Positions 34,507 to 47,858 of a stretch of DNA of 64,000 nucleotides are shown here, piece after piece. The stretch lies in the NCBI GenBank assembly GCA_014529385.2, contig CM043956.1, forward strand, positions 93,917,221 through 93,981,220, in the 5' to 3' direction. Position 1 is the first letter of the stretch. Every line of letters begins with the position of its first letter. The notes beneath the pieces are model-generated. The model was not told the DNA's origin, made no database searches, and worked only from the letters and a program-made list of their open reading frames with translations. This DNA comes from Adiantum capillus-veneris (taxonomy: Eukaryota > Streptophyta > Polypodiopsida > Polypodiales > Pteridaceae). A program made the translations under genes and the position numbers.

Positions 34507-36342
34507 TCATTGGGATAGAGGAACAAATTCTTCAGCATCCAAATCATCCCCCCCCCCCCTCTCCTTGGTCACAGGAAAATCCGAGGGTTCCAAGTCAGGG
34601 GATTTCTTTTCTTGCAGTGTTGCAAATGGATTGTGCAGTGGGATAGTGAACCCCCCTCCTTTCAAAGGGGTGGAGGATGAATTAGATCCTTTCACCTCAA
34701 GTGTTCTCACGACTTGGAGCACTTTGGAGTCTCTTGCCACTGCCTTCACTCTTTTGGCTCTTTTCAGACCAGGGACTTAGACAGCCATCACTGTTGTCAC
34801 TATCATAAATTTGGGGGTAGCAGTAGGAATACTGATCCTATTATTATTGCCTACACCTTCATAAGTTCTCTATATGGGAATCAATTCCTCCAAAATCTTG
34901 TCCTGCATCTTGATATCCATTTTGTCACTAACCATACCTCCTTTAACCTTCTCTGCATTGACCTCTTCATTACTGCCTCCTTGCTTCTTCAGCCCTTCCA
35001 CCAGGGAATCCATTTTACTGGGGGCTTGTGCTGCCGGAGCTACAGTATCATTAGCCTTCAAGGGACAGTCCTTGGCAAAGTGTCCAAAGTTGTTACATTG
35101 AAAACATGCCCCAAAGTATGTTCCAAAGTTTAGCAGAATAGTAACTAGCCCTGCTCCGACATTGATAACCATGCTCTTATGTGGTGTTTTAGACACATCC
35201 CAGCCTATACAAACCTTGTTTGAGGTTCTGCCAAACCCTCTCTTGCTAGGAATAAATAAGGGAGTGCCCAATTGGCTAGCAAGCATCTTGAGATTTTCCC
35301 AAAGCCAGCTAGGCAGACCCAGAAGCTCAACCCAGACCGGATGGAACCCTTGTAAAGATTCAGCTAAGTCAAACACTGGCTCCCAAGGCACCACACAAAT
35401 CGTAGTCCTATTAAAGACTAGGGGCCCTTTGTCAAGGATCTTTTCCACGTCGGTGGCCTCTTTGAATCTCACTGAACAGAATCCTTTAGCTAGGTAAAAA
35501 GTACTTTCAACTGCTCCACCATGGCCAAGAATTTGAGGGCCTTGAAGCGATTGAATCATCTCAAACCTGTTCAGTATTCTTCCACTGAACCCAAGTACAA
35601 GCGTTAGCTCAGCTTGCTTGGCTAACTATTTTTTGATAATTACTGGTGGTATCGCTACAGTAATAGCCTCGGCAACCTCCACCAGCTGGGGCAAAGACTT
35701 TTTTAAAGCGAAAAAGACTCGATCTGCCAACCCGTCTTTCACCAGCCCACTGCAATCTGCTTGGGTACTAGTTCTTTTGTTGTTGTTAGGGCCGGATTTA
35801 ATCATTTTGTCGACTTCCTTAAGCTCTTGCTGAAGTCTAGCTCTTGTATTCTGCAGTTTTTCAAAATCTCCTTCACTCGACAACCCTTCTGCTGAGCCTT
35901 TTCCAAAATCCTTACAGTTATGCCCCTTGAGTATACTAGCAAATGAGATGCCTAGCCTGCAAACTGTAGATGCAGTTGAGGCCTTATTTACGTTTGTACA
36001 AATGGGACCTTGAGGAGTCCCGTCTTTGAGGGTTTTAACCTCGAATTTGAACTCTTGAGCTGAGCCCATTTTCTCTCTTGGTTCGTCAGAGGGCACTTTT
36101 CCAATCGGTACAAATTTGTCCACTTTCATGGTTGAAGCCTTCGGCGAATTGGGGCTCGACATTTCTGCATCATGTAACGGTTTCAAAACCGAGCCATCGC
36201 CTTCATCCATCGGCACTGCTAACTCCATTTTGGATAATTTACCTGCCGCTAACATCTGTGAAAATTGTACAATATTTTCGCCTAAAACTTGTGGGAAAAT
36301 GCCCTTAAGAGCTTGTTTGTCATTTCTTAAATAAGATGTCAA
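34507..36342 (-). pseudogene. LINE-A ORF1 with DUF4283-like domain and CCHC zinc knuckle
   Basis: One frame runs 36342-35626, a single TAG (35626-35628), then on to 34870. The N-terminal third is charged (LQQELKEVDKMIKSG). The middle has FCSVRFKEATDVEKILDKGP and VWVELLGLPSWLWENLKML, the DUF4283-type RNA-binding domain of plant LINE ORF1. Then comes CFQCNNFGHFAKDC, a C-x2-C-x4-H-x4-C knuckle (about 35050-35110). A tail in another frame (34749-34507) has NPFATLQ near its start. The start at 36342 is the first in frame; an upstream start is possible. Confidence 0.82.
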
Positions 36343-36390
36343 CTCTCATTCGTCACTTAAATAAGACGGCAGCTCTCATTCGTCAAGCTC
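36330..36390 (-). repeat. Two tandem copies of a 30-bp unit at LINE-A 5' end
   Basis: AAATAAGATGTCAACTCTCA and AAATAAGACGGCAGCTCTCA each continue with TTCGTCA. They lie at the 5' edge of LINE-A and overlap the start of ORF1. Confidence 0.7.
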
Positions 36391-36440
36391 AGGTCGTTTC
36401 TCTACCAAAAAAAAAACGCAAAGACCGAGTGAAAAATAAA

Positions 36441-37899
36441 GTATCTTGATAACCCTCAACCTTTTTTTCCAATGGCGGGTGCTATTTATGTCGTGTAGAC
36501 TCCCCAAGCTATGGGGGTTAGCCACAAAAGGGGTCCAACCTCAAGAAAAAGTCCTCCACTCTTGTCGAGTGAAAGAGTTTCTAATTTGGTCATTAATGCT
36601 CTCAAAATTGCTACATTGGGGTCACAAAAACCCTCAACTAATCAAGTTTGCAAGCTTGCAATCTACCCTCTCTATTGCAGAGTGTAAGGAGTTGAAAAAC
36701 AAGAGAACTAGCAAGACTAGTTGGCTTGAATTTGAGGAGCCATGGGCCGCAAATCTCCGTCACTGACCTGCCCCTCTGTAAACTTTGGCCACGAGACCAC
36801 AAGCCCACAAGCCCAACATAGATGTGTCTCTTGTGAAATTTCAAGCCCACAACATTGGCTATGGCATACTCAACATCTTAAAAACTCAAAAAATCAGGGA
36901 AAAATATAGAAAATTAGAAATAATTAAACCTCTTTGCCAAATCTTGAGGCGGCCTCCAAAGTTCACCAAATTTCCTAAGACAAGGGTCTTGAGCTTGTGT
37001 AAATAGACTCTTCTAGTTGGGGGTGGGTGCCCAAAATAGGGCATCCAACACCCATAATAGAATATGAAATCTTGGAGCTCGTGCATGTCAATAGTGTGAA
37101 CTAGCTAAGAGGTAGAAGAAGAGACTCAAAAAATCTCTTGCATCTCTTGACTGGACATGACCATGTGTCATAAAACCCACAGATCCCCAAGGCACTTTGA
37201 TTGAGCCTACCATTGTGCAATTTGAAATGGATCACCAATGGACAACTTGTGAGTGCAAGGGACCTTGCACACATTATAGGTAGCCAAAATTGGAGAGGAA
37301 TAGAATCCATGCAAGACCTTGACCATACATGTCATGCAAGAATTTTTCCTCTCCATTTACCCATCCTCCGTTTTCTCTTTTAGAAGAGCAAGTTTCCTTA
37401 GGCACAATTGAAGGCTTGTAGCTCAGATTTGGCAAAAGCACCTTTTGGCATTGGGCTTTTTAATTGACACATATATTCTCAACATTAGGCAGAGAATGGA
37501 TTCTAGGAAGGCCTCTTTATTTGGAAGCTTAGGGGAGTCAAACCTTTAGCATTAACAAAGAGATAAAAGGAAAGATTTTGAATTCATTGAAGCAAAAATG
37601 GTTAGGTCATTTTAATTCAAATTTCGCCCCAAAATGTAATTTAAACTATGGGGAATAAAACATATCATGTAGCCACGCATATGTACAAAAATAGCTTGTT
37701 GGAGATCACAAATCTATAGTCCCTCCTCTAATTGGGGATTGTATTTAGAAGTTATGAAAGGCCCAAAACCGTAAAAATTGCGGCCTCTTTCTTGAGAGAA
37801 AGTACATGCTTTGATGACTCAGATCTCTCTTACATACCCACCACCATTTTTGTACAGATATTTTGTATATATTAGCAAAAAATGTTTTTCACCTCCATA
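36441..37899. other. No recognised feature
   Basis: About 1.4 kb with only short, unrecognised open frames on both strands. Confidence 0.5.
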
Positions 37900-39260
37900 A
37901 TCTCTTGAGAAATAAAGAGGCCCTCCTAGACCCTATCCTCTTCCTAATGATCAATATGGAGAAAATTCTTTTGCGGAGCACAGACCAAGACTTGTGTTCT
38001 CATTAGCTGGGACTGCATAGTTTCACCCAAGGCAAATGGGGGCTTAGAAATTCTTCATCCTTTGCCCCATACTCTAGCCAAGGGAGCCACATTCTTGAAC
38101 CATTTCCTAGGAAAGACCACCTTTTAGGCTTATTGTCTTTGGGACCTGGTGAGGAGACCTCTGTAATTTATTTCCAATGCCCACCTTTCACCCTAGGAGC
38201 TGTTCTCACATGCACCTCTTAAGCTAGCTAGTAAAATAAGTCACATGTTGGAAGCATCATGGACAAATATTTTTCCACTTGATATGCCAAGGTAAGATCA
38301 CAAATAGAGGCAATGCCTTGTTCCTAGAAAATGACTTTTGAGTTTTATATTTTTTAAAAACACATGTTTTCATTCTTAGGAAGCATGCTATCATGTATTC
38401 AACGCATTGTTCAAGTGCTGGATTCTAATGGATTGTTTGTGTCATTTTTTGCAACCAAAAGATAGTTCAGGTTCACCAATGGATTCAAGATTGCATGGTT
38501 GGAGCTTTGTGCTCACATATCAATGATGCATATAGATATAGAGTATAGATATAGAAATTGTGAACTTCCTTCAACCTTTGCAAAACTAGTGGGCTTTCTT
38601 TATAGGTACCTTTATATACTTCTCATTTAGACTCTAGATTTGTTAGTCAAATGTAATCATAGATGGGAATTGAATAGGAATTTTGAATGGTGGATGTATA
38701 CATTTGTTGGATCTTGGTTAAAGAGTATGCATTAGAGCTCTTCCCATAACTCATCGTATGGTGGAGATAGATGGGAGCTGAATAAGAATTTTGAATGGTG
38801 GATGTATGAATTAAAGCTCTCCCCATAACTCATCGTATGCTTCAAAATAATATCATCGATGGTAAATTCTCTGGATGTAAGATACTTGAGACTCTTAAAC
38901 ATCTCTTTTGGAATTGTTATGCTTTCAGAGAAAGGTGGAAGCACATACTTGATCTTCTATAGAATGCCCTTCACATGTCCTAATCTAACATGTCTTTTAC
39001 TTTTGGAACCCTCTACAGTTACAATCTTGTGCATCTTCTATGTTTGCAACTTGCTAGATACTAGTTTCTATGGTTCATCTAGAATTCTAGCAATTATCAT
39101 GCTTTTGATCAGATTCACTTTTGCTAGGCTATTGTGCCTAGGGGTATCATTATCTCCAAAGTCTTGGAAGATTGTTATTCTCTACCTGAAAGAGAGATGG
39201 GGATTGAAGTCATCGATCTATTTAAGCAATTGCATGACACATGATTGAATGTAAATAGAT
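37900..39260 (+). pseudogene. Degenerate LINE 3' fragment (plus strand)
   Basis: Frames contain SPKANGGLEILHPLPHTLAK (compare the usual PK-x2-GGLGI segment of plant LINE RT) and then, after more stops, ETLKHLFWNCYAFRERWKHI (about 38890-38950), the C-terminal zinc-binding reverse-transcriptase region. A 60-bp segment ending in GGTGGATGTA is duplicated near 38690 and 38800. No RT catalytic motif remains. Confidence 0.6.
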
Positions 39261-41090
39261 GTAAAACATTTTCCATGGAGAGAGAGAAGAGAATAATAAC
39301 ATTGTTTTCGCTAAAAAACATCCCTTTTTTGTGTGTGTATTTGTATATTGTGTGAGGTTGGTCAAATAACAAGCTTGAAGCAACAATTTACACATTCCAA
39401 TCACAAAAAATTTACATAAGTGGATTTGAATACCAAGGTGCAACCAAACTGTGTACACATAAAATGATTTAGCAATTATAGCCACTACAATCATAACCGA
39501 AAATACCAAGTGGCGTATAAATTCCTTTCTCTCTTTACAAAATCTATGCGTATTCATTCTTAAAATATGTTTGTGATATCTTCATCAACACCTTAATCAT
39601 TATTATTTCTTGCACATTACCGACAAGAGAGAGAAAAGGTTACCATGAACGAGTCGAAATATTGGGTCACTGGCCGAGAGAAGTTACACTAGTAGATCTA
39701 AGAATTATTTTTGCTAGAATGGAGGAGGCCATAGTTTATGGGGCCGTGCAAGCAAAATTCAAGCACACAAAAGACTTAATAATTGATCACAAATGGTTGT
39801 TAATTGCAAGGTTCAAGTAAATGTGAGTGAAAACCAAGCAAATAGTAGGCCATTCCAAAAGCAGAGCCAACAACAATGCAACTATGTAAACATAATTGAC
39901 AAGACAAATGTGGGTTGGTGGTTGTCTTCACCTAAAGGCTATCAATGCTACAATAGGTAGGAAAAGTAGTTATTGTTGCAAGCTAGAAAAACCTACTAGT
40001 TTGCACAACAACCAAATGCCAGATTTAGCAAGGAAATTAGGATGTGTATGCAAAATGTGGTTTTTAGGCCAATTTTGGTGTTTTTGGGTTCAATGATTGA
40101 AATGTTTCAAAGCTAGAAATTTGTAGGTTTTTTTATAAATTTTGAAGTCCTCAACAGGCGTTACAAGCTTGTCTTTACAACTGATTAAAATGAACTAACA
40201 GCAGGAAGTTATGCTAATTTAAACTTTCAGCGGTTTGCAAAGTTTGTGTGATGATGGTGTTGATGCATGTGCAACCCAAAGGCTAGTTGAAGTCATGATT
40301 TAAAGTGTGTAGCATGCTCTCGGAGCTGGGCTATACAAATCTCAAATCAGAGATCAAACAAAGGAGATAAGAGATGTTGATTTTTTTTTAGAATCGAATT
40401 TAAAGTGATTTTGTCTACTTTGGGAGGCGTGTATCTGGATTTTTTTTTAGTTTTCCAAGGTTCAAAATGGTATCATTTGATGCATGTTGTGAGATGTAAC
40501 TTATAGCTCATCAATCGGATCATTATGCTTGGAGATATCTTCAGTGAAGTTGGCAATGGACAAGAGCATGTGAAGGGGAAGTTTCCCATGAACCCGAAGC
40601 CACCCTTCCCTTCACTAACGAAGACGGGTATTTCTCTCCCCAACTTCAGAGAATCTTGGTAGGGCATGTAAAAAGGTAGCCTATTTGAGTTTGATCCCTA
40701 CCATGACTACATTGTTTGAACGAAAGCTTTTTCTCCTCCTAGGTTAGTGTCATCTTCTCTCTTGGATTAGATCCATTCTCTTTTCTTTTGTTGTGATAAC
40801 TTAAACCCCAAGGGGAGGGTTTTCCTATAACCAATCTCTTTGTTGTCTCATTTATATCTTGGTATATCCCTTTTCTTGTCTACATGGAGCCTATGTGGCA
40901 ATCAATCATGTGCTAGTCATTATGAGTCATATGTAGCTTAAGTGACAATGATAGTTGTACACGGAGTCGACCCACCTTCATAGGGAAGGTGTATTCTTCA
41001 TCATGAATGCTAGTTTGAATAATCGTGCATAGACTCTAACAAATAAACCCCCATTTATCAACTCCTCACTCCATCTTTGCTATGTATGAC

Positions 41091-41112
41091 CTCTCTCTCT
41101 CTCTCTCCCACC

Positions 41113-41155
<43 letters not shown>
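41091..41155. repeat. CT run facing AG run (potential hairpin)
   Basis: CT repeats at 41091-41107 are followed, 8 bp later, by an AG run at 41116-41155, so the two arms can pair. A CA repeat follows at 41301-41318. Confidence 0.9.
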
Positions 41156-41157
<2 letters not shown>

Positions 41158-41851
41158 GATTGAAGCACCGAACATCTTAAATGAAGATGAAGAATGGAAT
41201 GAGAGTCTTTTCACACCCCACACACACGCAGTTGACTACAACACTGAACACCCTAGAAAAAATCAAATGAAGATGGAGAACAAAATCAGTGGCTTTCCAC
41301 ACACACACACACACACCAACCACTACTCAAGATAAGCATTCACTTTGGCACATGATATGTGGAAAATGTGTAGAGACCTTCACATTTTCATAAATGTTAA
41401 AGTATGTGCCAACCATTATGCAAAAGGGTTCATTAGGGGGAATCAACAAAGATACCCCCTAAGTAGCAAAGGCAAGGAAGATCCAGTCGCGGCAAGCGAC
41501 AATAACAATGTGATGTGTAAAAAGTAACATGTAAAGATGCACTTGAAATCCAAAGTTGATGCTCATCACTTAGCTCCATTATGAGGCTAGACCCTTCAAT
41601 ACATTTGATCAATACTTGTTATTTATGAGGGGTCTGGTAGGAGGCAAGAAGATTCTCACGTTGATTGGCAAGCGTGGGACAGCTTTTGGGCTTGATCTCA
41701 CTCATTATACAGAATGGAAAATTGGCAAATCAGGTTTGTCTTGCGGAGGCTCATTAGGCTCATTTCTACATGAACATTGAGATCAATAGGAGACCAAATT
41801 GGACCTGACCATGACATTAAAATATCTATGTATGACCAAATGAAAAAAATT

Positions 41852-41870
41852 GGGGGGGGGGGGGGGGGGG
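41852..41870 (+). repeat. G19 homopolymer
   Basis: Nineteen consecutive G. It can form a G-quadruplex and is also a likely spot for sequencing length error. Confidence 0.9.
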
Positions 41871-42990
41871 ATACCATGATTGTATAGAGGCTCACCAGCT
41901 AGAGTTCAAACTAGAGATCCATACAGAAAAATTGACTTCTAAACCAGTAAGAAACTATGCTTGCCAAGGAAGTCTGCAAAAGTTGCCGACAAGAAAATTG
42001 CCCTGTAGTTTAAAAGAAAGATAAGATTTCATAGCCTCCCTTTAAGCCAAAGTTCACAACAAATCGACCTTTGATGTTTTTTGACCTGTTAAATTCAGCA
42101 ATCTTGAGGAATTGTTGAGCCTTCTTGTTGTAAGTGACAAAATCCCTGGAGGCAAACCAAGAAGCAAACTACCTTGGCCTTCTGTGCTTTGGCTCAGAAT
42201 ATTAGCATTGCTGCGAACTTTCATTATTTCCTCCTTTGTAAGGCGCAAGCATCCACATTGGTCGGGTGCAAGCAGGCACGAATTCCCTCAGCTACATTCA
42301 AAATGGGAAAAAGAAGTCAAGACTCAACCAGTCTTTGAATGCAACATTGCATTGCAACAGCCAGCACTTGAGTCGTTTTCACAATCACACAATGAGCTTC
42401 TATGGCAGTGGTAGTGTGCATATGTGGGCCTTCTCTCTCCCTAACAATCACCTTGGCTTCAAAATACAGCACGTATGCCACTAGGACATTTTAAACAACT
42501 TCCACCCTCTATTCATTGAACATTCAAGCTAACCACATGATCAACCCTTGTCCAAAACCCTGATCAGCATCACACACATGGCACAAGACAGACTCGACTT
42601 AGGGAAAGCTCACACACATAGCTTAGTAGAACAAAGCCTTGGAAATGTAACTTTGCTATTAGTGGCATGGTTTAAAAATGACAGCCAAAATTACGACTAA
42701 GCCATGTGTGGGAGTGTGCATGAGGCTTAGAATTCCAAAAGTAGCTGACACTGAAGCCTCATGTGTACATAATCTTACTCAAAGACACTAGCACACAGAA
42801 GCAAAAGCCTACCTTGTGGCCTGGAAGGCATTTGTCTGTATTGTTGTGGCAGTTTCGATATAATTGGTCCCGACCTATAAGATAAAGAAAAAACATACAT
42901 GAGTTGCCTCATTACTTGAAACAAAAAAAGCAAACTCATGACTCAATAAATAATAGTCCCTAATAGTCACTAATCTTTTCTGCCACAAGA

Positions 42991-43191
42991 TTAACTGCTT
43001 GATGTACCTTTCAAGTACCTAAGGATATACTTCACTACACCCCAATGTTTCTTGCCAGGGTTAGCCATGTAACGACTCACCACTCCCACTACAAATACAA
43101 TGTCTAGCCTCGTAGCCACTATAGCATGCAAGAGACTGTCCACAGTTGAGGAATCCAAAATCTTAACGGTCTCAACCTTCTCACCATCCAA
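42991..43191 (-). pseudogene. Copia RT/RNase H connection fragment
   Basis: The frame reads DSLLHAIVATRLDIVFVVGV and VSRYMANPGKKHWGVVKYIL, the region between RT and RNase H of Ty1/copia elements (usual form GSLMYAM-x-TRPDIA). About 65 codons survive, next to the 3' end of LINE-B. It is not part of Copia-1 or Copia-2. Confidence 0.8.
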
Positions 43192-43194
43192 TTT

Positions 43195-45340
43195 AGAATT
43201 TACAAGTGGGAAACCTCAAAGCGAGGAAAACCCACAGAAAATAAGAGATACAAAAAGCGGAGCACCATGAGGCTCCAAAGGCTAGAAACAGTCAAAATAA
43301 ATCTTGTGGGCATCAAGAGTGATGTCCCCATCATCATGAGCGAAATGCAGCGACAATTTGAAACAGGGAAAGGGGTCAACATCAGTGCCTTGAAACATTA
43401 ATGAGTTCCTATGGTGCCAGATGGCCCACAGAACCCAAAATTTGACCCAAGTAAAGAACACCGTAAACTGAGATTGCGGAGACTAGAGCACCCCAAACCC
43501 CAAAAAGCCAAAATCATCTGTCAAAAATGCTGGAAGGAAAATGCCGTCGAAGAGCAGCCGACACTTATCGACGAATGAAGGCTATGGAGCAGCGACAACC
43601 CCACAATAAGTGTGGCATAGTCTCCTCAGCTTCAAGGCATCTAAGGCATCGAGAAGGCACAATATGCCGTGCATGTAATACACTGCCAACAGGTAGAGCT
43701 CCCACTAAGCAGCACCACAAGAAAATACGTTCCTTCAAAGGTAGATGGCTCTGCCAAATGCTGGACAATGTTCGTTGCCACCACAAGGATGACTCAAAGA
43801 GTGACCAGAAGTGATTACCATGATGCACAATCCACACATCAAATTACAGGACGGTATAGACATTTCCAATTGAAATGCAATCCAATCTAGTAGTAGCAAG
43901 GTTCCAATTAGAGAAGCGGGAGTCCACATCCAAAGGAGGAATGGACGAGTGATTAGCAAGCATCCTTTGAATTTCCTGCCAGAAAGGAGAATAGTGGAGA
44001 CCTAACCGAAAATTGCACATCGCAGCAAACAAAAGAACATGACCGGTGTCATCCACCACCTCATGCACCTGGCAGATTCCTTTTTGGGAAAGAAAATACG
44101 CTCTGCGCTCCAATGCAAACTCTCCAACCGAAGGGAGTTACCGACAAAGGATTGTCTCCCATGCCATGCCAAATGCGAAGTGACAGCCTTCCAATAAACA
44201 ATGAGAGAAGATGTAAAGGGACATCTAGGAATGCGTCCTTCAAGCTTCCCAAAAATAGCGTCCCAATGTGTCGGATGCCAATGACCAAAAGATGGCGTGA
44301 CAATATGCGTACACAAATTCGAGGCCATGAGAGCCCAAGGTTGCTGCTGCTCCACCAAGACTGGCAATAGCATAGCTTTTTGAGCCAGAACATGACATCA
44401 CAAGTCCAAAATATTCAGCCCTCCAAGCCGCTTGGAAGAACACAGCTTGTCCATGGATAAAAGCCAAAGACCCTTTGTGGCAGACGAGGTCCGTCAAAAA
44501 TGCTCTAAAATACTAGACATAAGGGATTGCAAGCACAACTGAGACCAGGATAGCAAAGGCAAGTAAAACTTCACACAGCCAATCCAAACAAGTGAAAAGT
44601 ATGCATAATTTGTTATATATCATCATAGTGATTGCGAGGCATAAATAAAGAATCATCCACATAGGCCTTACCGATAAAGTAATGTCTAGAAGGTACTGTT
44701 AGGCCATGCAATCTACCAATGGAGGTCAAAGAATCCAAATACATAAGCAAGGGGTGTGTAGTGATTGCATAAATCAAAGCACTGAGAGGGCATCCCTGCC
44801 TTACTGAGCTCCCAAAGGCCAAGATTCTGTGAGAGATCCATCCAACAAGCCTGCAGAAGTGTTGTGTGCATACAAGAAAAATACAACACGGGATAGCCTA
44901 GGCCCAAATCCCGAGTGTTGCATGGTATCCGCAATGTAATCCCAAAGAACAGTATCAAATGCCTTTTAAATGTCAGCTTGCATAACCAAGACATCCTGTC
45001 GAGTGTATTTTGCATATTCCATTCCAATGATGACATTCGCGAGGTTATCAGTAATTTGACGTCAAGGAATGAAACCGTATTGAGATTGATGCAAGCCTTC
45101 ATGAAAAAAGCACTTGAGTCGGTTGATAAGCAATTTGTCCATCAATTTATATACCACAGGCATGAGCGTAATAGGCTGCCAATGAGAGAATTATTCACAT
45201 AACACATGCTTGGGTGTTAACTTGAGCAAACCTTCTTTCCAAGAGGAGGGCAATTCCTGATGCTCCCATGCCCTATTCATCATGACCGGCAGTGCCAGCT
45301 TTAAATAATCCCAAAAAGACAAGAAAAATTCCATAGAAAG
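43195..45340 (-). pseudogene. LINE-B ORF2: reverse transcriptase and C-terminal region
   Basis: Right to left: MEFFLSFWDYLKLALPVMNR, then WQPITLMPVVYKLMDKLLIN, QSQYGFIP, VIIGMEYAKYTRQDVLVMQA, DI-x-KAFDTVLWDYI, GSVRQGCPLSALIYAI (44800) and KAYVDDSLFMP (about 44650, catalytic Asp pair). The zinc-binding region follows with LPLKERIFLWCCLVGALPVG and CLRCLEAEETMPHLLWGC (43640-43800), then FFTWVKFWVLWAIWHHRNSL near 43420. The order and motifs are standard for plant L1-like ORF2. Many stops and frame changes are present. Confidence 0.82.
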
Positions 45341-45345
45341 CATGC

Positions 45346-47858
45346 TCACACGTTCGGTCAGAAAGGGTTGCCCTCTAGCCCCCTTCCTTTTGCTGTTCTA
45401 TGCTGAGGCAATGAGCGGGTTCTTGACTTCTCAGCAGGTTGGCTTGCATGGTCTCGCGCTCCCTATTAGAGCAAATGAGATACTAGATGTTGAGTTTGCC
45501 GACGACTTGGCTTTGTACTTGGAGGGCCACGAAGCCAATCTGCACAGGTGTGAGCAGGCTCTTGAGATGTTTTGTTGTGCATCAAGAGCACTAATCAACT
45601 GGAGGAAGACAGTTGCTTTCTAGGTTGGCAGTGCTCCTACGCCTGATTGGTCGCCAAGTGAGGGTTTCAAATGGATTCCCCCGAGGACTGCAATTCGTTC
45701 CTTGGATTGTCAGGTTGGCTTGGACTTGTCCCCTGAGCAGCAGACAACTCCCCTTCTCCTGTCCATTAGGGGGAAGTTGCAACATTGAAGTTTGGCACGG
45801 CTCTCTTTGGTAGGCAGAGTCGTAGTGGCCAACCAGGTGTTGTTGGCTACTATGTGGTATATCACGTCTTGCTTAATCTTCTCAAGCTCCTATATCAGCC
45901 AGCTAGAGAGACTGATCAGGAACTTTCTTTCGTCAGGCCTCGACACCCAGTTAGCCCGGGCCAAAGTAGCCTGGCAGGTCATCACTTTACTATGTGGTAC
46001 ATAACGTCTTGCTGGAACTTCTCAAGCTCCTGTATCAGCTAGCTAGAGAGGCTAATCAGGAATTTTCTTTAGTCAAGGCGTGACACCCACTTAGCCCGGA
46101 CCAAAGTAGCCTGGCAGGTCATCACTTTATCATGTTCTCAGGGGGGGGATCATAGACCTAGCACAGCAGAGGAAAGCCCTTCTTGGGAAGGTTGTTGTCA
46201 GAAGACTGCTTCCAGGGGAGGAGCCCTGGAAGGAGTTGTTGCTTCACCGACTTCGAGCTCGAGTGCCTCATGCAGGAGGCCCTGGGAGCCCTTCCATCAA
46301 GTGGATCTTCACAGAGATGCCCAGAGATGGTCTGAGCAGGAGGTTGGAGAATCGATTTGCTGCGAGCCTACTTCGGTCTTGGGAGCAACTGAGGAGTGGC
46401 CTGGAGCAGCACCAGCGCACCTGCATGGAGAAGCGCTTGAGACAGCCCCTTGTCTCGAACCCCATGGTTTGTACTTAGAGAGGCCACCTGGTTGGTAGTA
46501 GGCCTCATGTTTCTTGGGGTCCCATGGCAGAGGGCCCAACCCGCACTCTCGACGACTGGCTTCAGTTCTCAGGGTTGACTGAGAAGACACAGAGCATCCA
46601 GCTAAGAGGCATGAGAGGGGTGCAGAGCATGTGCCAGGACATTACAGTGGCTTTACTAGCTGAGTGGCTCACCCCTCTAGAGACAACAACTCCCAGATGG
46701 ATGGGGACCTTCACGCGACTTGAGATCCCCATCACAATCCGTCCTTGCTCAGAGTCCGCACCACCCATGTTCTTTGAGATCCACGGAGAGGGTCGTCTAT
46801 ACAGAGTCTCAATAGAGGCTCCACAGGTAGCAGAGTGTTGTTTTCAGAGGATACGTTAGAGGGCATTTGTGGGAGGACGTGTGTCATAGATCCTAACGTA
46901 ATAGATCTTCGAGACAGGCCACTGGCTGCTTTGGGCTTGGGAGAGCTGCCCCCTAGCACGACTACAGTGGGACCCTGGAGAGTGGTTTTGGAGAGACCCC
47001 TTCTCTTCAGCCGATCACCCCGGGATCCCTTCTTTCAATACATTATTCGATTGAGGCAACACTTACTGGCAGCGCGGAGAGAGGCTCGTCCTACAGCATC
47101 ACCTCATTGGCAGGAGGAGGGTCTCATAGCTGAGTTCTTCCCACGTTTTTGGGAGCGGTTGTGGGACTCCAGACAACTGAGGCGAGTCACTTTGTTCCAG
47201 TGGCTAGTTACGCATAGAGCTACAGCAGTGGGGTGTTGGCTAGTACATAGTGGCTTGTCGACAACCTGTGCAGCTTGTGACCATCCTTTGGAGAGTCAGT
47301 GTCACTGTCTGTGGGACTGCCCCATGGCACAACAAGTTTGGCTTCGGGTACTTCGACTAATGCCAGCTCTTTCCACAGCGTGGCAATTCACTTGGGGTGT
47401 TGTAGCCTGGTCCACCTTCACGGGCTCTACGCTCCATTTTGAGCTAGCCTCCACCAGCAAGATGATAGTGATTCGGGGGGGACCGACCTACACTTCAACC
47501 TACCACAGAGCTTATCCCCCATGAGTGGTACAGTGAGAGAGAGGTGTGTTGGGAGCTCATCTGTGGCCTGGCACTCTGGTTCATTTGGCGGGCCCGTTCC
47601 TTCCGCATCTTCGAGGCTTGCCATGTCCCACCGGCGGAGACTGTTCGTGACTTTTGGTTGGAGTTGATTCACACTCTCAAGGGTCAGTTCGAGAGACTTC
47701 AGGGCAGCTCCGCCGACTGCATGCAGAAGCGTGAGCGCAGAGAGGCTTTCCTGCAATTCTCGCACCAATGCCTTTCTGAAGTCTCTCGAACTGACCCCTT
47801 AGAGTATGAATCAGCAAATCACAAACAGTGTCTTCCAACGGGAACGGGCGAGCCTTAG
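45346..47858 (+). pseudogene. LINE-C ORF2 3' half: RT and C-terminal region
   Basis: RT motifs: SVRKGCPLAPFLLLFYAEAM, EFADDLALYLEGHE (catalytic Asp pair at about 45490) and INWRKT. A thumb and long linker follow (46236-46860) with WGPMAEGPTRTLDDWLQFSG. Then comes the open piece 46835-47524 with FWERLWDSRQLRRVTLFQWL and CAACDHPLESQCHCLWDC (zinc-binding region), and ELICGLALWFIWRARSFRIF to 47858. A tandem duplication of about 140 bp (ACTATGTGGTATATCACGTC) lies near 45850-46010. Stops divide it into four pieces. Confidence 0.8.

Larger units (their letters stand above)
24835..36440 (-). mobile_element. LINE-A, L1-like non-LTR retrotransposon, split by a copia element
   Basis: Right to left: ORF1 with DUF4283-like domain and CCHC knuckle (36342-34507), ORF2 with endonuclease (from 34491), reverse transcriptase, and a C-terminal zinc-binding reverse-transcriptase region ending near 25036. 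A T8 run at 24835-24842 (poly(A) on the minus strand) may mark the 3' end. The copia element occupies 27416-33038. Removing it and one CTAAA restores LINE coding context (GMTVEFF on one side, REFWDDIKAP on the other). Numerous stops show it is inactive. Confidence 0.85.
39261..42990. other. AT-rich sequence with microsatellites only
   Basis: Nothing coding was recognised in 3.7 kb. The short repeats are listed separately. Confidence 0.5.

Noticed and set aside
36446-37383. Possible host exons between LINE-A and the LINE fragment
   Set aside because: No splice pattern, no recognised protein, and frames short on both strands.
42054-42248. Minus-strand frame MRLTKEEIMKVRSNANIL as a host exon
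   Set aside because: Short, no recognised family and no neighbouring exon; left unannotated.
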